A DNA stretch of 64,000 nucleotides from Rhynchopus euleeides (taxonomy: Eukaryota > Euglenozoa > Diplonemea > Diplonemida > Diplonemidae). Position 1 is the first letter of the stretch. Each line of letters starts with the position of its first letter. Below are positions 21,770-31,684 of the stretch, piece by piece. The notes under the pieces were generated by a model that was not told where the DNA came from, searched no databases, and was given only the letters and a program-made list of their open reading frames with translations. The translations under genes and the position numbers were made by a program. The stretch covers positions 2,108,001-2,172,000 of the forward strand of contig OY723271.1 of NCBI GenBank assembly GCA_963210315.1, read 5' to 3'.

Positions 21770-24700
21770 TCAGAGCCACGCGGGCGTCTCTTCCGCGTCC
21801 CATGTCGGGTCGTAGTTGTAGTGCCACCCCTGTTCAGGGTCCTTTGTCACGAGGTCCACAAAGTGCGTCGTCTCGCCAGGCTTTACCCGGAGAGTCACGG
21901 TTTCCCCGTCAATCTGCAGGGGGGCGGTGAAGGCGGTTTTGGGGATTGGGAAGAAGGGGGTTTGAAAATAAGGATCCGGCGCGAAACTAATGTCTAACAA
22001 TTTCACTGACCTGCGCGCCGGGAAACGGGCCCGGCAAGGTGGACAATCCCGTCGGCGGAGGGAAGGGTGTACAGCGCGTGCCATGGGTGAACTCATTGCC
22101 GCGAGTCTATGCATCACGGACACGTCGGGGTGGCCTCCCAAACACGGACCACCCCAAGCCGATTCCGTTTGTGCCAATGAGACCCGCTACCCCCTCGCCA
22201 CCCTCGCTTGCTGAGAAAACCTTTGGTTCTCTCCCATCTGCCCTCCTTCCTCCTACACAAATTCTCTCTGTTGCGTGCTGGACGCCAGAGGCTTGCCATC
22301 GGTCTAATGCGGGAGGACAAATACACACGGTTCTTGACCCGCACACACACGGGCGGGATGCCGGAGAAACTGCACTGGCAGATCGAGGTGAGCCCCAACA
22401 CCCATCACGGCCGGATATTTCCTCGTGACGTCAGGGTCGCGACCCTCATGTTTCCATCCCATAATCTTTTCGAGGAGGTGACTGGCCACCGCAATGTAAT
22501 GGGAGAACCCGCCCGAGCGCTGGGCCCGCGCCCGCGCGTGGTGCTCCCCCTCCTACACGGTGGACTCCAGCGGCCCTAGCGGGAGTCTGGGAGCGGGAGT
22601 CTGAGCGGGTGTCAAAGACTCCCGCTAGCGGGAGTCCAGACTCCCGCTAGGGGGAGTCTGACTCCCCCTAGCGGGAGTCTTTTCACCTATTTTCATCCAT
22701 TTTTCCCATGATATAGTTACAGTCTACTGGCGTGGGGGGTAAAATCATGGTGGAAGAGGGATGGGGAGGGGCTTGTTTTGCTTCTGTCAGTTTCCCCGGA
22801 CTCTGGACTACCTACCTATCCTCCTGGTAGCGGCTACACCTGCGGAGGTGAGCGGTTAGAATTTGAGGTGTCAAAGTGCGGCCATCGCCTGTCGTAGTTG
22901 TGTTACACCTTGGGCAAGACAAGCCATCCTGCAGGCCTCATCTTCTTCGTCAGAACTGTCATCCCCCTCCTGCTGTGCGCGTTGGTCAAGCGTGCTCAAA
23001 GTCGCCTCGGATGACACGAATGGTGTGAAAGTCGCCCCCAGCGGGATTGGCATTTTGCACAAGCAGAGCGATAATTTGCGGTGTCCTTCGGGGAACCGGA
23101 ACAGGAAGTAGGGCGCGCTGATGGGTTCAACGAAGTCCTGTGTGTTGCAGTGCACAAACCCCTTCTGCAGCTGTGTCAACTGTGTGCAAAGAACATACAC
23201 AGCCAATCTATGAGCGTGTCGGGTGTGCAGACACGGACACAGGATGACTTCTCTATACCCGAGGATCCCGTCCTGCGACAGGTGCGCAACCTTCCAAGGC
23301 ATGCCCGATGCGCGCCGCTTCTCTTCTGCCATCGCAAGATCTCTCTCGTAAATTGCGGAGCTGGCGATTGTAACGGCATCTTTCTTGCGATGTCCGTTCT
23401 CTGCTTCTTCAAATTCGTCGTTGTTCTGCAGAGGCACTGCATCTTCTGGAGCCCACCAATGATGGAGACTGTGTACGTAGGCATTGCGCGTTGATCCCTT
23501 TTCGGCATGCTCCATCAACCAGTGAAATATATGCCCTGAGATCCGAGCACGCAAGAAGGGAATCCGGGCTGACTCATCCTTGCATCCCCAGAAGCGCCAG
23601 GGGATGTCTGCATACCGGAAATGCATGAGGTCTGCAAGGGAGACAAAGAGGTAGCGGAACAAGCCCTTGTAGGTGTGTCCTGTGACAGGCAAGCACGACC
23701 TTCCGGAACTGAGCACCTGTCCCATGCTGCGACACATTCAGTGCAAGGTTTGTACAGGTCTTGTCGAATATTTTTTTGTTGTCTCATCCAGCAGGGGTGG
23801 AGCTTGAAATATGGGGTTGCGGGCTGGATCGGGTCAGATCGGGTCAGCCAATTTTTTCTTATGGGTTCCCCCCCGGTTCGTCTCAGAGATCAGTGCTCGG
23901 GCCCAGCCTCCCGCGAGGTACCGGAACCGATATGCAGCCCCGGGCGCGCAAGGACTTGGTTACAAGACAAACACATGCCGTAGGGGGGGTCTGGGAGGCG
24001 GAGCTCCCAGCCGCCGGAGGCCACGGTAGTGAACATCTGTGACTTGCGGGCGTACGGATTCTGTGTGAGTTGGCTGCGTCCTCCTGAGGATACTGAGATT
24101 CCCTGATGTAAAGGGCTTGGGTACAAGACAGGCACATGCCACAGGGGGGTCTGGGGGGCGGAGCCCCCCAGCCACCGGAGGCCACGGTAGTAAACGTCTG
24201 TTGCACGGTACGGGTTGGGCAGCTTCATTTGTCCTCTATTGTGACTGTTTGAGGCCTGTGCTCATGTCGCTGGGGTCACTTTGCTCACGAAACGCCTCCT
24301 GGTCACCTTGAGGCCCCAAGGCGAGGAGCCAACTTTTCCGGTTTCCCGAAAATCTATATTATTTTTTTTTACTAGTTACGAGCGACGAAGCGTAGCGAAG
24401 TCGCGAAGTAACGAAGGAAATCGTACGACTGAAGCTTTGGATTAGCACCTCATGCCACTTCACAGGGCCTCAACACAGCCTTGAGACAGCAAGTGTGCGC
24501 TCAACAAAAAGTAGTCCGGAACTGTTCTCCCACAGTTGCTGGACAGGGTGTCTATAATAAAGCGAAAGGAGTACGATTTTCTTTTTACCCCTGACCTGAT
24601 TTTTTGTGAGGGCCTGCAGAAAATCAGGTCAGCTGACCCGAAAAAACCCCCAAGCTCCACCCCTGTCATCCAGTACCCTGATCAGCCGCATGGCGAGCCC

Positions 24701-26278
24701 CTTGCAGTCATGGAGTGCTGGGGTGACGTAGCGGGCATTGGGAAGCACACCTGCCAAGAGGGAGGGGTAGCCAGCCTCTTTCATCTCAGAGAGAGTCAGG
24801 TGCGGGTATCGATGCACCTGTTGATACCAGCGTTCTTCTGGGATGTCGCACAGTGAGCATCGGTGCCCTCGCCCCCCGCATCGCCTCATTGTTGCCCACT
24901 GCTGATCTATACTCCCGCTAGCGGGAGTTGGACTCCCCCTAGTTGAGACTCCCGAAAAGGGTTAAACCCGGTAGTGGTACCCTACCCCCGCTGGAGTCCA
25001 CCGTGCAAGGCCGGATCAGCCCACGGGTGGGTTTGAGGAAGAAATCTGGGGGGGCAAATTTTGCTGCGACTTCCGGTTTCACCCGGCCGAACTCCAGCAT
25101 CTATCCAGACCCACGGTGCCAAGCCGTTCGCCCGTGTCGCGATCATTCGCGGCTTCAGGCTGCCCCCGACGACACGTTTGTATCCTGCACCTTGCCATAC
25201 TTCGCCTCCACCTTGTATATGACGGAGAGCGCCCTCCTTCCGCATCGTTGCGACTTCCCTGACAGCGAACTTATCCATGTCAGGGAAGACATGGCGATGA
25301 TTGCGTTGGCCACCTGGGTGCTGTGCTGGTGGAGCTCCTTGCTCAACACCGTTGCTAGGAGCCTTCTAATGGATCCCAGTGTCAGCACACTGCCCCCTTT
25401 TTTAACAGGGAAGGCCGTGCAAAAATCATGCACAATGTTCGTCGCCTCCGCAGCCTCGGGACTCTCTGCGCTCTTCTTCTTCTTAATCGACTTTGCCGCC
25501 GGCTTCGCTGCCGGCTTCGTTGTCGTCTTCCCCATTTTTGTGAATCAGGTCTGCGAGCTGGGATGGGTGGAAACGTCCGTTTCGTTTGGTGTGGCTGTAC
25601 TTCAGTGACGAGTGCCACATTGCATAGGTATCATGGGAAAAATGAGTGAAAATAGGTGAAAAGACTCCCGCTAGGGGGAGTCAGACTCCCCCTAGCGGGA
25701 GTATAGACTCCCGCTAGCGGGAGTCTATACTCCCGCTAGCGGGAGTTGGACTCCCCCTAGTTGAGACTCCCGAAAAGGGTTACCCTACCCCCGCTGGAGT
25801 CCACCGTGTAGAACGCGCCAGCACCTGTAGACGGAACCCCCCCAGCAGGACAGCCTTGCGTGGATGCAACAGGCGGAGTTCCAGCGGACGGTGCTGGCCT
25901 ACGTACAGGCCTGTCGCCTACAAAAGACAGAAAGGTGCGACGTGCTTGTTGGTACACCCGGAAAAGGTCTTCGGCTGCGCCGCGGGGCGACAGCGTGTTC
26001 AGCCCGGCTACCATACCTTGCTGCGTTCCGACTCAATGGACAGGTTTTCAACATCGAAGAAGGTGAACTTCACCGTGAGCGGCTTGTTGCTGCGGTTCTG
26101 CAGCTCGTAAGTCGTCTTGTCGGGCTGCGCGTGGCGTGGCGTGAGTGTAGGCAAAGCCAGAAGCAACCCAACCAACCGCCACCACCCCACCCTGACACCG
26201 CTTGCATACGTAGTTGTACTTCAGCTTGAAGAACCCCGAACCTTCCTCGAGCTCGGCGATCTCACCACGGACGCTCAT
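21770..26278 (-). CDS. Small 106-residue protein with a 4.1-kb transposon-filled intron
   Basis: Three exons, 26278-26210, 26124-26017 and 21913-21770, join in phase 0. Donors are GTATGC and GTATGG, and both acceptors end in GCAG. The joined protein reads as one compact domain: PDKTTYELQNRSNKPLTVKF, a middle segment, then GETVTLRVKPGETTHFVDLV and KDPEQGWHYNYDPTWDAEE. The alternating pattern suggests a beta-sandwich, perhaps like the C-terminal domain of calpain-type proteins, but this is a weak guess. The second intron (26016-21914, 4103 bp) contains a complete CACGGTGG transposon with a nested hAT. TTTCAG lies 11 nt before the ATG. No function is assigned. Confidence 0.65.
22871..23737 (-). 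CDS. Transposon-encoded protein, C-terminal part
   Basis: The 288-codon frame is probably the 3' part of a longer gene. It contains SLADLMHFRYADIPWRFWG, IFHWLMEHAEKGSTRNAYVH, a segment around VLCTQLTQLQKGFVHCNTQD, and an acidic tail (EGDDSSDEEDE) ending QLRQAMAAL. A near-identical fragment at 1046-1381 shows it belongs to the mobile element. No DDE-type or other catalytic motif was recognised. Upstream frames (24629-24889 and possibly 25155-25535) may be earlier parts of the same gene, cut by the hAT insertion at 23792. Confidence 0.5.
   Translation of the reverse strand: MCRSMGQVLSSGRSCLPVTGHTYKGLFRYLFVSLADLMHFRYADIPWRFWGCKDESARIPFLRARISGHIFHWLMEHAEKGSTRNAYVHSLHHWWAPEDAVPLQNNDEFEEAENGHRKKDAVTIASSAIYERDLAMAEEKRRASGMPWKVAHLSQDGILGYREVILCPCLHTRHAHRLAVYVLCTQLTQLQKGFVHCNTQDFVEPISAPYFLFRFPEGHRKLSLCLCKMPIPLGATFTPFVSSEATLSTLDQRAQQEGDDSSDEEDEACRMACLAQGVTQLRQAMAAL
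23982..24040 (+). repeat. GC-rich hairpin repeat, copy 3
   Basis: The lead-in AAGGACTTGGTTACAAGACA (from 23950) is followed by a slightly degraded core, GGGAGGCGGAGCTCCC, and the CCGCCGGAGGCCACGGTAG tail. It lies inside the hAT-like element. Confidence 0.8.
24142..24200 (+). repeat. GC-rich hairpin repeat, copy 4
   Basis: A full core palindrome plus tail lies about 160 bp after copy 3 in the same hAT-like element. The lead-in reads GGGCTTGGGTACAAGACAGG. Confidence 0.85.
24629..24889 (-). pseudogene. Transposon gene fragment upstream of the hAT insertion
   Basis: A frame with CSLCDIPEERWYQQVHRYPH and a helical segment (SLLAGVLPNARYVTPALHDC then KGLAMRLIRVLDD) is cut at 24666 by the nested hAT. 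Cys residues in a C-x2-C pattern suggest a possible zinc-binding start. It is probably an internal part of the CACGGTGG element's gene. No family was recognised. Confidence 0.4.
24902..25005 (+). repeat. Internal extra copy of the transposon right end
   Basis: This matches 25725-25808: palindrome CTCCCGCTAGCGGGAG, then GTTGAGACTCCCGAAAAGGG and terminus CCACCGTG. It is a relic of rearrangement or of a second copy whose other end has been lost. Confidence 0.8.
25155..25535 (-). CDS. Small basic protein encoded inside the transposon
   Basis: The 126-codon frame begins MGKTTTKPAAKPAAKSIKKK, a histone-like Lys/Ala/Pro tail. A helical segment follows (LTLGSIRRLLATVLSKELHQ then HSTQVANAIIAMSSL), which could be a small DNA-binding fold. 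About 20 nt around 25260-25290 form a hairpin (CTTCCCTGACA and complement), and the adjacent frame beginning at 25278 (DKFAVREVATMRKEGALRHI) also looks coding. Either a short splice or a frame break lies there. It sits between the two right-end copies of the transposon, so it may be a passenger or accessory protein. No homology was recognised. Confidence 0.4.
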   Translation of the reverse strand: MGKTTTKPAAKPAAKSIKKKKSAESPEAAEATNIVHDFCTAFPVKKGGSVLTLGSIRRLLATVLSKELHQHSTQVANAIIAMSSLTWISSLSGKSQRCGRRALSVIYKVEAKYGKVQDTNVSSGAA

Positions 26279-26865
26279 TGTGTCGGGTCTGAAACCGGAA
26301 GGCTCAGGGCACAGGACCGTGTGGCCTGCGTGTGTAAGTGCAGGAGCCTGGCGGAAAGGGCGATGCATGTTGCGAGACTGCACACCCAAAGAAAATCACC
26401 AGAGGGGCACACAGCACGTTAAACCGACACACCGGCAGGCGAAGGCAGGGCACCCTAACATGCTGGAACCCCTGCTTTTTGGTCGCTCTACCCCAACTGG
26501 GCCAGGTGCAAAACAAGCGACAAGGGATGTGTGTGTTGGAAGCCTCGCAGACAACGGCCCGATCGCAACGGCACCTCTAACGGATTCTATGCATGGCCCT
26601 CCGGCCTCTAGGCCCACCCCACCACCCCCCAGATGCAGGGCACATGCCGCTTCAGCCGCACCCCCCCACACCCTGCATCAAGTCTAGTGATCTACTCTAC
26701 TGAACCCCTGCAGGAGCCGCTGCTTGGGATGCTCCACGTTGCCAGGGCAAGCAGGACAGCCGCAACACCACCCCACCCGGGTAATTGCCTGATCGAAAGA
26801 AGGCAGTGCCAGACAACGTGAACCCCTCTCCCGATACCGAGTATCCCTGCACCCCCCCACCTGAA

Positions 26866-28905
26866 TCAGACCCGCGTCCCCCACAGCTCTGTGCGTTGGG
26901 ACTGCACGGCGTGGGCCCACCAGTCAGACGCGCCCCCCACACCCCTGCTGTCCGACTTGGGCGTGCGGGGCTGGGACTCCTCTGGGCTTTGCACCACCCT
27001 GGCCCTCGCGCTGGCAGGCTGCCGCATCTGCCCTGACGACCCGGGCTGTGTGGGGGTCGTACCACCACCACCACCACCACCAGCCTCCGGCGTGCCAGGC
27101 GTGCCCGGGGTGCGCCCCACCCCCGCCGCCGCCCCGCGCACCCGGGCCACCGGGGCGCTTCCCCCTCCGCCTCCACCGCTTTTCTCCGTCGCGCCCCACT
27201 CCGTGTCCTGCAGGTTCCGCACCAGACGCACCTCCTGGAGGGGGACGCGCCCGCCACCGCCTGCTGCTGCTGCTGCTGACGCAACCTTGCCCCGCTTCGC
27301 GGCAGACGGTGCGCCGCCGCCTCCACCGCCCCCACCGCCACTGCGGTGTTTCGATGTCGCGCGCCGCTGCGGGGCCTCGGTGTGTTCTGCAGGATCTGTG
27401 GCTCTGTTGTCCCGGGGCACCGAAGCGGCGCCGTGCCTCCTCCCCCCCATGATCCTCCGCGACCCGGCGGACATCGCAGGCGCAAAGGTGCACGCCTCCT
27501 GCTCCTCCTGCTGCGCGGGCGTGGGGCGCGCCTGGCCCCCTCCACCGCCCTCCCTCCCCCGCCGCGCCGCTGCCGCCGCCACGCCACCCGGCGCCTGCCG
27601 CCGGCTCCGCGCGTTGATCTGCGGCGCAAAGGTGCAGCTCCGGAGCAGCTCCTCCTCCTCCCGCACCCTCACAAGCTCGGCGCGGCGCGCATCACGCTCG
27701 GAGGTGTCCGTCAGGCGCGCCAGCGAGCTGGCGCTGGCGCTGCCGCGCCGCCGCCGCTGCTGCTGCACCTCCGCCTGGCTGCGCGGCGGCGTCACCCACG
27801 CCCCCAGCGGCGTCGCATCGTAACCCTGCTGCGGGGAGATGGGCGGGGAAACCACGCCGGCTCTCCGCGAGGTGTGCTGCTGCTGCTGCTGCTGGTGCTG
27901 GTGGTGGTGGTGGGTCACCGCACGACCCCCACCCCCCCCGGGCACCGTGCTGTCCAGCGGGGATTCGTCCAGGCGATGTGCGGCGGCTGCGGCGCGGCGG
28001 TGCGTCAGAGGCTCCCCCGCGTCGAGCGGGAGCAGCAGGATCTCGCCGGCTTCGCCGGCGGGATGCCGGTGCTGCGGCGGCGGCGGCGGCGCAGCCGCAG
28101 GGCGGTGGCGGGGCTGGGGGGACGGCTGCTGCTGCTGCTGCTGCATCTGCCAGGAGGGCGGCGTGTCGAAGAACCGCTCCCCCGCCTCCTCAGCCCCGCC
28201 GCCCTCCCCGCCCCGCGCATCCCAGCGGGATGCGCCGGTGCTGCCACCCTCGTGCGTGCTGTCCGCCTCCACCTCGCTCCCCTGCTGGCGGTGGCGCGGC
28301 TGCGGCGAGGGCGTGTGGTGGTGGTGTTGGTGGGGCACTCTCGCGCCTCGCGCCTCGCTGCCCCGCTGCTGGCGGTGGCGGTGCTGCTGCTGCTGCTGTG
28401 TAGCGGCAGTGGCAGCGGGGGGCCTAGTGGTGTTGGGGGTCCGGGCGGCTGTGTCTGCCTGCGCCGTGCGGCTCCCCCATCTGTCCAGCGCGGCGCGGAT
28501 GGCCACGCTGCCCTGGCGTGCCGTGTGTGCCTCGGACACCGCTGCAGGGTGGCTGCCCGGTGGTGCTCCGCGTGCCGGTGGGGGTGTGGCGAGGGGTGGG
28601 CTAGCGGCGTGCCGGGATGCCTCCAGCTTGCGCAGCAGCTCCGAGTAGCGCTGCCGCACGTCGAGGTGCTGCCCGGCGCTGCTGCTGTCCTCCTGCGGCG
28701 GGGAGGCGCGAGGCGTCACGGGGGTGGGCGTGTTGTGCCACGCAGGCCTGCTGCTGCTGATGCTGCTGCTGTGTGCCGAGGCATCCCCGCCGCAGGAGGG
28801 GGGTGGGCTGCCGCTGGGCTCCTCGCTGCCGCTGTCGCTGCAGTTCTCCTCGTCGCGTATGGACTGCAGCACTCTGTCCAGACGCTGGCGCGCCTGTGCC
28901 AGCAT
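26866..28905 (-). CDS. Low-complexity protein with CTFAP motifs
   Basis: The 679-residue protein is dominated by Gln, His, Ala, Pro, Gly and Ser runs. The N-terminus (LAQARQRLDRVLQSIRDEEN) and residues around 70-100 (RQRYSELLRKLEA) are helical. Two copies of a charged-CTFAP motif, EEELLRSCTFAPQINARSRR and EEQEACTFAPAMSAGSRR, lie near residues 405-480. Motifs of the form EE-x-CTF-x-P recur in many protist cytoskeletal and flagellar proteins, but no enzyme domain is present. A pyrimidine tract ending TTTCAG (AG at 28926-28925) precedes ATG 28905 by about 20 nt. Splicing into further exons downstream of 26866 cannot be excluded. Confidence 0.65.
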   Translation of the reverse strand: MLAQARQRLDRVLQSIRDEENCSDSGSEEPSGSPPPSCGGDASAHSSSISSSRPAWHNTPTPVTPRASPPQEDSSSAGQHLDVRQRYSELLRKLEASRHAASPPLATPPPARGAPPGSHPAAVSEAHTARQGSVAIRAALDRWGSRTAQADTAARTPNTTRPPAATAATQQQQQHRHRQQRGSEARGARVPHQHHHHTPSPQPRHRQQGSEVEADSTHEGGSTGASRWDARGGEGGGAEEAGERFFDTPPSWQMQQQQQQPSPQPRHRPAAAPPPPPQHRHPAGEAGEILLLPLDAGEPLTHRRAAAAAHRLDESPLDSTVPGGGGGRAVTHHHHQHQQQQQQHTSRRAGVVSPPISPQQGYDATPLGAWVTPPRSQAEVQQQRRRRGSASASSLARLTDTSERDARRAELVRVREEEELLRSCTFAPQINARSRRQAPGGVAAAAARRGREGGGGGQARPTPAQQEEQEACTFAPAMSAGSRRIMGGRRHGAASVPRDNRATDPAEHTEAPQRRATSKHRSGGGGGGGGGAPSAAKRGKVASAAAAAGGGGRVPLQEVRLVRNLQDTEWGATEKSGGGGGGSAPVARVRGAAAGVGRTPGTPGTPEAGGGGGGGTTPTQPGSSGQMRQPASARARVVQSPEESQPRTPKSDSRGVGGASDWWAHAVQSQRTELWGTRV

Positions 28906-28926
28906 CGCCCTGACTCCCCCGATCCT

Positions 28927-29962
28927 GAAAGGGGGTGTGGGGTGGTGTGGGTGGGTGGGTGGGGTGGCCCAAATGCCGCAGACAGGCGAGCGTCAAAAGG
29001 GTGCAGTGTGTGAGATGGGGTGGCGGGGTGGCGGAGGGGGGGCTTCATGTTGATTCTTTGGTTAGCTCAAGGGGGCGGCGGCGGTGCCGGGAATAACGGC
29101 GTGGGTTAAAAGGGCAACCCGGGCGTGCAGGGTTTCTCGGGACAGAATCGGGGGAGGCAGGGGGGTTGGGGGAAGAAGGAAAATGTGTAAACCAGCAACC
29201 CCGAGGGCATGATGGCATTGATAGCAGGAGAGTGCGGCAAATTCCGAGGGCGGCATGGAAAGACAGAACGCCCCTGGCAAAAAGCTGACCCAGCCGGCAG
29301 GCAGGGAGGGCGACAGAATCGTCGTCTTCTGCATAGCCCGAGAGGGGAGGGCAACCAGGGGCCAGCAAGCGTGCAGAGGCCGTGCGCAGTGCAGGCCGTC
29401 TCCTCTTGCAAACCCCGAGGGCCTGTGGATCTCGGGGAGGGGCAAAAACACCTGCTAGAGGGGTAAACGAGTCCGGCTGTGTCTGTTTTATTTTGGCGGA
29501 TGTGGCGCGCAGACTGCAGAGCCCAGTTTGTTTTGATTCGTTGTGACTTGTCGTGCGCAGTCAGATGTGTTTCGTCCAAAAAAAGATAAGGCGTTGTATG
29601 TGCGCCAAAACTCGGGTGAACAAACCTCACGTGTTTTGCCTGATGAAGGTTGGTGCGAGGGGATCTTGCCCCCACTTCGGTAGTGTGGAGGTGTGCATGG
29701 CTGGAAAGCCAGCAAGGGCGGGGGGTTGGCGGGGGTTGGGCGAGTGAGAGAGACACAGAGAGAGAGAGGGGGGCTGCTATTTTGCAAACGCCACCCCCAC
29801 TCCCCCCCCCTCCCCCTCTCACCCCACGGGGGTGGGCACAACCATAACGTAGGGCCGCAACGTAAATAAGCAGAGCAAAAAAATGGATACGCTGGCATCT
29901 GTCTGAACACGGCAAGGCAACCCCCACCCCCTACCCCACCCATTCACCCTACCCCCTTCTTC
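28927..29962. other. Intergenic spacer
   Basis: This holds the upstream region of the CTFAP gene and the downstream region of the glycosyltransferase-like gene. It includes a C-run at 29797-29820 and a GA-rich stretch at 29748-29770. No gene is supported. Confidence 0.4.
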
Positions 29963-31684
29963 TCACAGATCTGTCCGGTTGGCATTTCGTATCCTCTGGT
30001 AGAGGCGCCTTCCCGATTCGATGTTCCAGAAGCCTTCGTAGGGGTACTCATCCTCGGGGTGGGTTTCGTTGCGGGTGATTTGGACTCGGCCCCCACGGGA
30101 GCTCACCGGCTCAGACAGCTCTGGCTGCGAACACCCTTGCGAGCAGCTGTGGTAGCGCCCCTTGCGCCCTTGCGTGTACTCCCCATCGGCGGGGTACTGC
30201 TCGCAGCTGTAGCAGGCATCCCACAGCACCTCACTCGTGGTGCTGTTGAGGTGTGCCGTAATCTGCACCCGCCGGGCCACATCCCGCAGCCTCGGCATGA
30301 TGTCATTCGTCGCCCGCACCGGATGCGTGAAGTCATTCGCCCACTGGAACTCCATCACAGTGTGGTACCGCCCCCCCGGCTTGTCGGGCCACACATTCAG
30401 CCCACGCAGCGTCTCACGCCCCTGCCCCTCTGCGGCAGCGCTCTGCAGCAGCGGCACCACCACCGCCTCCACATAACCCTCCGCGTGGAAGAAGTAGGCA
30501 GAGTACCTTTCGAACTTGACAAACATGTTGCGCGGCACGTAGTAGATGTTGATCCCCGGCACATAGGTTGGGTGCACCTTCGCCCGGTCCTCCGGAGCCT
30601 CGCGCTCGATCCTGTCGAGGGCTGGGGCGAGCTTCTTCCAGTCACGCATGTCCTTCGCGCGCATGATGCTGCATGACCTCCCTTTGTAGCTCTGCCTGCC
30701 CCCGCCCTTCCGCTTGTTGTACAGCTTGCGGGGGCACCGCGGCAGAGACGACGGGGAGAAGTAAGACCCAGCCTCTTGGTACCACGGCTTCTCCTTGTCG
30801 AGCCTGGGGAAGTTCCAGAAACCGGGCAGCACATCCTCCTGGGCCCAGTAGAGGTAACCCCGGAAGTTAGGGTACAGACGCATCGCCATCACAATGTCGT
30901 TGTGGTCCCCCATCCCAGCCAGCACGCCTGTGTCAACCAGATGGACGTAGCGCCTCTTTGGACCGAGGTACATGTGGGAGAGGTGTGCACGGAGGTCATC
31001 GCTTGTCATGTTCGCGGTGACGTCGTTGTCAGGGTCACGCAGGGCAGGGATGGACACAAGCATGATGTGCGGGGCAAAGGCCTGCGCCATCTCCAGGAGG
31101 GGCTCCAGCCACTCAAAGCGCTGCGGGTTGATGTGCAGCACAACCAGCACGTCCTTCAGGTATCCGCAGATGTCCTCCTGCGTGCACAGCGCCCCGCCGG
31201 ACAGCAGCGTGGGGGCGGCCCGCCCGCACAGAGCCTCCGGATGGGCCGAGGGGAAGCGCACCGTGGAGGTGTTGTGCCAGCGCGTCACCTGGTCCAGCGG
31301 GGCCACGGGGTGCTCGCACCCGGGCCGGGGTGCTTGCGGCGCAGCCCCTGGAGCGGTGTGGGGTGCAGCGGGGGCGGCGGTGGTGGTGGTGGGGGCTGGT
31401 GGCGTCGTGCTTGCGGCAGGGCCGTGGGGTGCTGGCGTGGCGTCGCGGTGCTCCTCCGCGTCAGGGGGGCTGAAGAAGCTGCGCAGCGGGGATGGAGTGG
31501 CGGCGGAGGCGGAGGCGGAGGGGGCAGCGCCCGGGCCTTTCCCCGCTGCACGCTCCGCAACGCGGGAGCGGTACGTCGCACGCATGTGCCACACATCCAC
31601 GGCCTGTGTGCCGAAAAGGACGAACAACGCCACGAACAGGCACAGAATCCTCTCCGGCCTGCACCGCTCGCTCCGAGGCGTCAT
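29963..31684 (-). CDS. Type II membrane glycosyltransferase-like protein
   Basis: The 573-residue protein starts MTPRSERCRPER followed by a hydrophobic signal anchor at residues 13-29 and a Ser/Ala/Pro-rich stem. The lumenal domain includes VLVVLHINPQRFEWLEPLLE, YVHLVDTGVLAGMGDHND and GYLYWAQEDVLPGFWNF; the last has the acidic-pair-in-a-strand look of GT-A nucleotide-sugar sites. Five N-glycosylation sequons (NTS, NMT, NST, NET, NRT) and a Cys-rich C-terminal segment (CYSCEQ and CSQGC) fit a Golgi or secretory location. The frame is open to 32308, but that extension would run into the neighbouring gene. A pyrimidine tract with CAG lies at 31761-31760, 76 nt before the chosen ATG. The donor and acceptor sugars are unknown; the family assignment is tentative. 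Confidence 0.65.
   Translation of the reverse strand: MTPRSERCRPERILCLFVALFVLFGTQAVDVWHMRATYRSRVAERAAGKGPGAAPSASASAATPSPLRSFFSPPDAEEHRDATPAPHGPAASTTPPAPTTTTAAPAAPHTAPGAAPQAPRPGCEHPVAPLDQVTRWHNTSTVRFPSAHPEALCGRAAPTLLSGGALCTQEDICGYLKDVLVVLHINPQRFEWLEPLLEMAQAFAPHIMLVSIPALRDPDNDVTANMTSDDLRAHLSHMYLGPKRRYVHLVDTGVLAGMGDHNDIVMAMRLYPNFRGYLYWAQEDVLPGFWNFPRLDKEKPWYQEAGSYFSPSSLPRCPRKLYNKRKGGGRQSYKGRSCSIMRAKDMRDWKKLAPALDRIEREAPEDRAKVHPTYVPGINIYYVPRNMFVKFERYSAYFFHAEGYVEAVVVPLLQSAAAEGQGRETLRGLNVWPDKPGGRYHTVMEFQWANDFTHPVRATNDIMPRLRDVARRVQITAHLNSTTSEVLWDACYSCEQYPADGEYTQGRKGRYHSCSQGCSQPELSEPVSSRGGRVQITRNETHPEDEYPYEGFWNIESGRRLYQRIRNANRTDL

Larger units (their letters stand above)
23792..24665. mobile_element. 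hAT-like element nested in the intronic transposon
   Basis: The 874-bp element has perfect 15-bp TIRs CAGGGGTGGAGCTTG and an exact 8-bp TSD TCATCCAG (23784-23791, 24666-24673). It holds two copies of the GC-rich hairpin repeat, a TGTTTGAGGCCTGTGC/GGGGTCAC segment related to the 55-kb tandem repeat, and the module shared with 18720-18900. It has no transposase, so it is non-autonomous. It interrupts the open reading region of the host transposon. Confidence 0.93.
22556..25808. mobile_element. Complete CACGGTGG-type DNA transposon in an intron
   Basis: The termini are CACGGTGGACTCCAGCGG and its complement, flanked by TA on both sides (22554-22555, 25809-25810). TIRs of roughly 170 bp share the subterminal palindrome CTCCCGCTAGCGGGAG in several copies and an inner block beginning GAGTCTTTTCACCTATTTTC. 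The interior has minus-strand open frames at 22871-23737, 24629-24889 and 25155-25535, and a nested hAT (23792-24665). An extra copy of the right terminus at 24902-25005 is followed by CA, not TA, so the outer limits are preferred; the inner one shows that the element has been rearranged. Confidence 0.85.

Noticed and set aside
27346-29013. 555-codon plus-strand frame.
   Set aside because: Shadow of the CTFAP gene, made of translated triplet runs.
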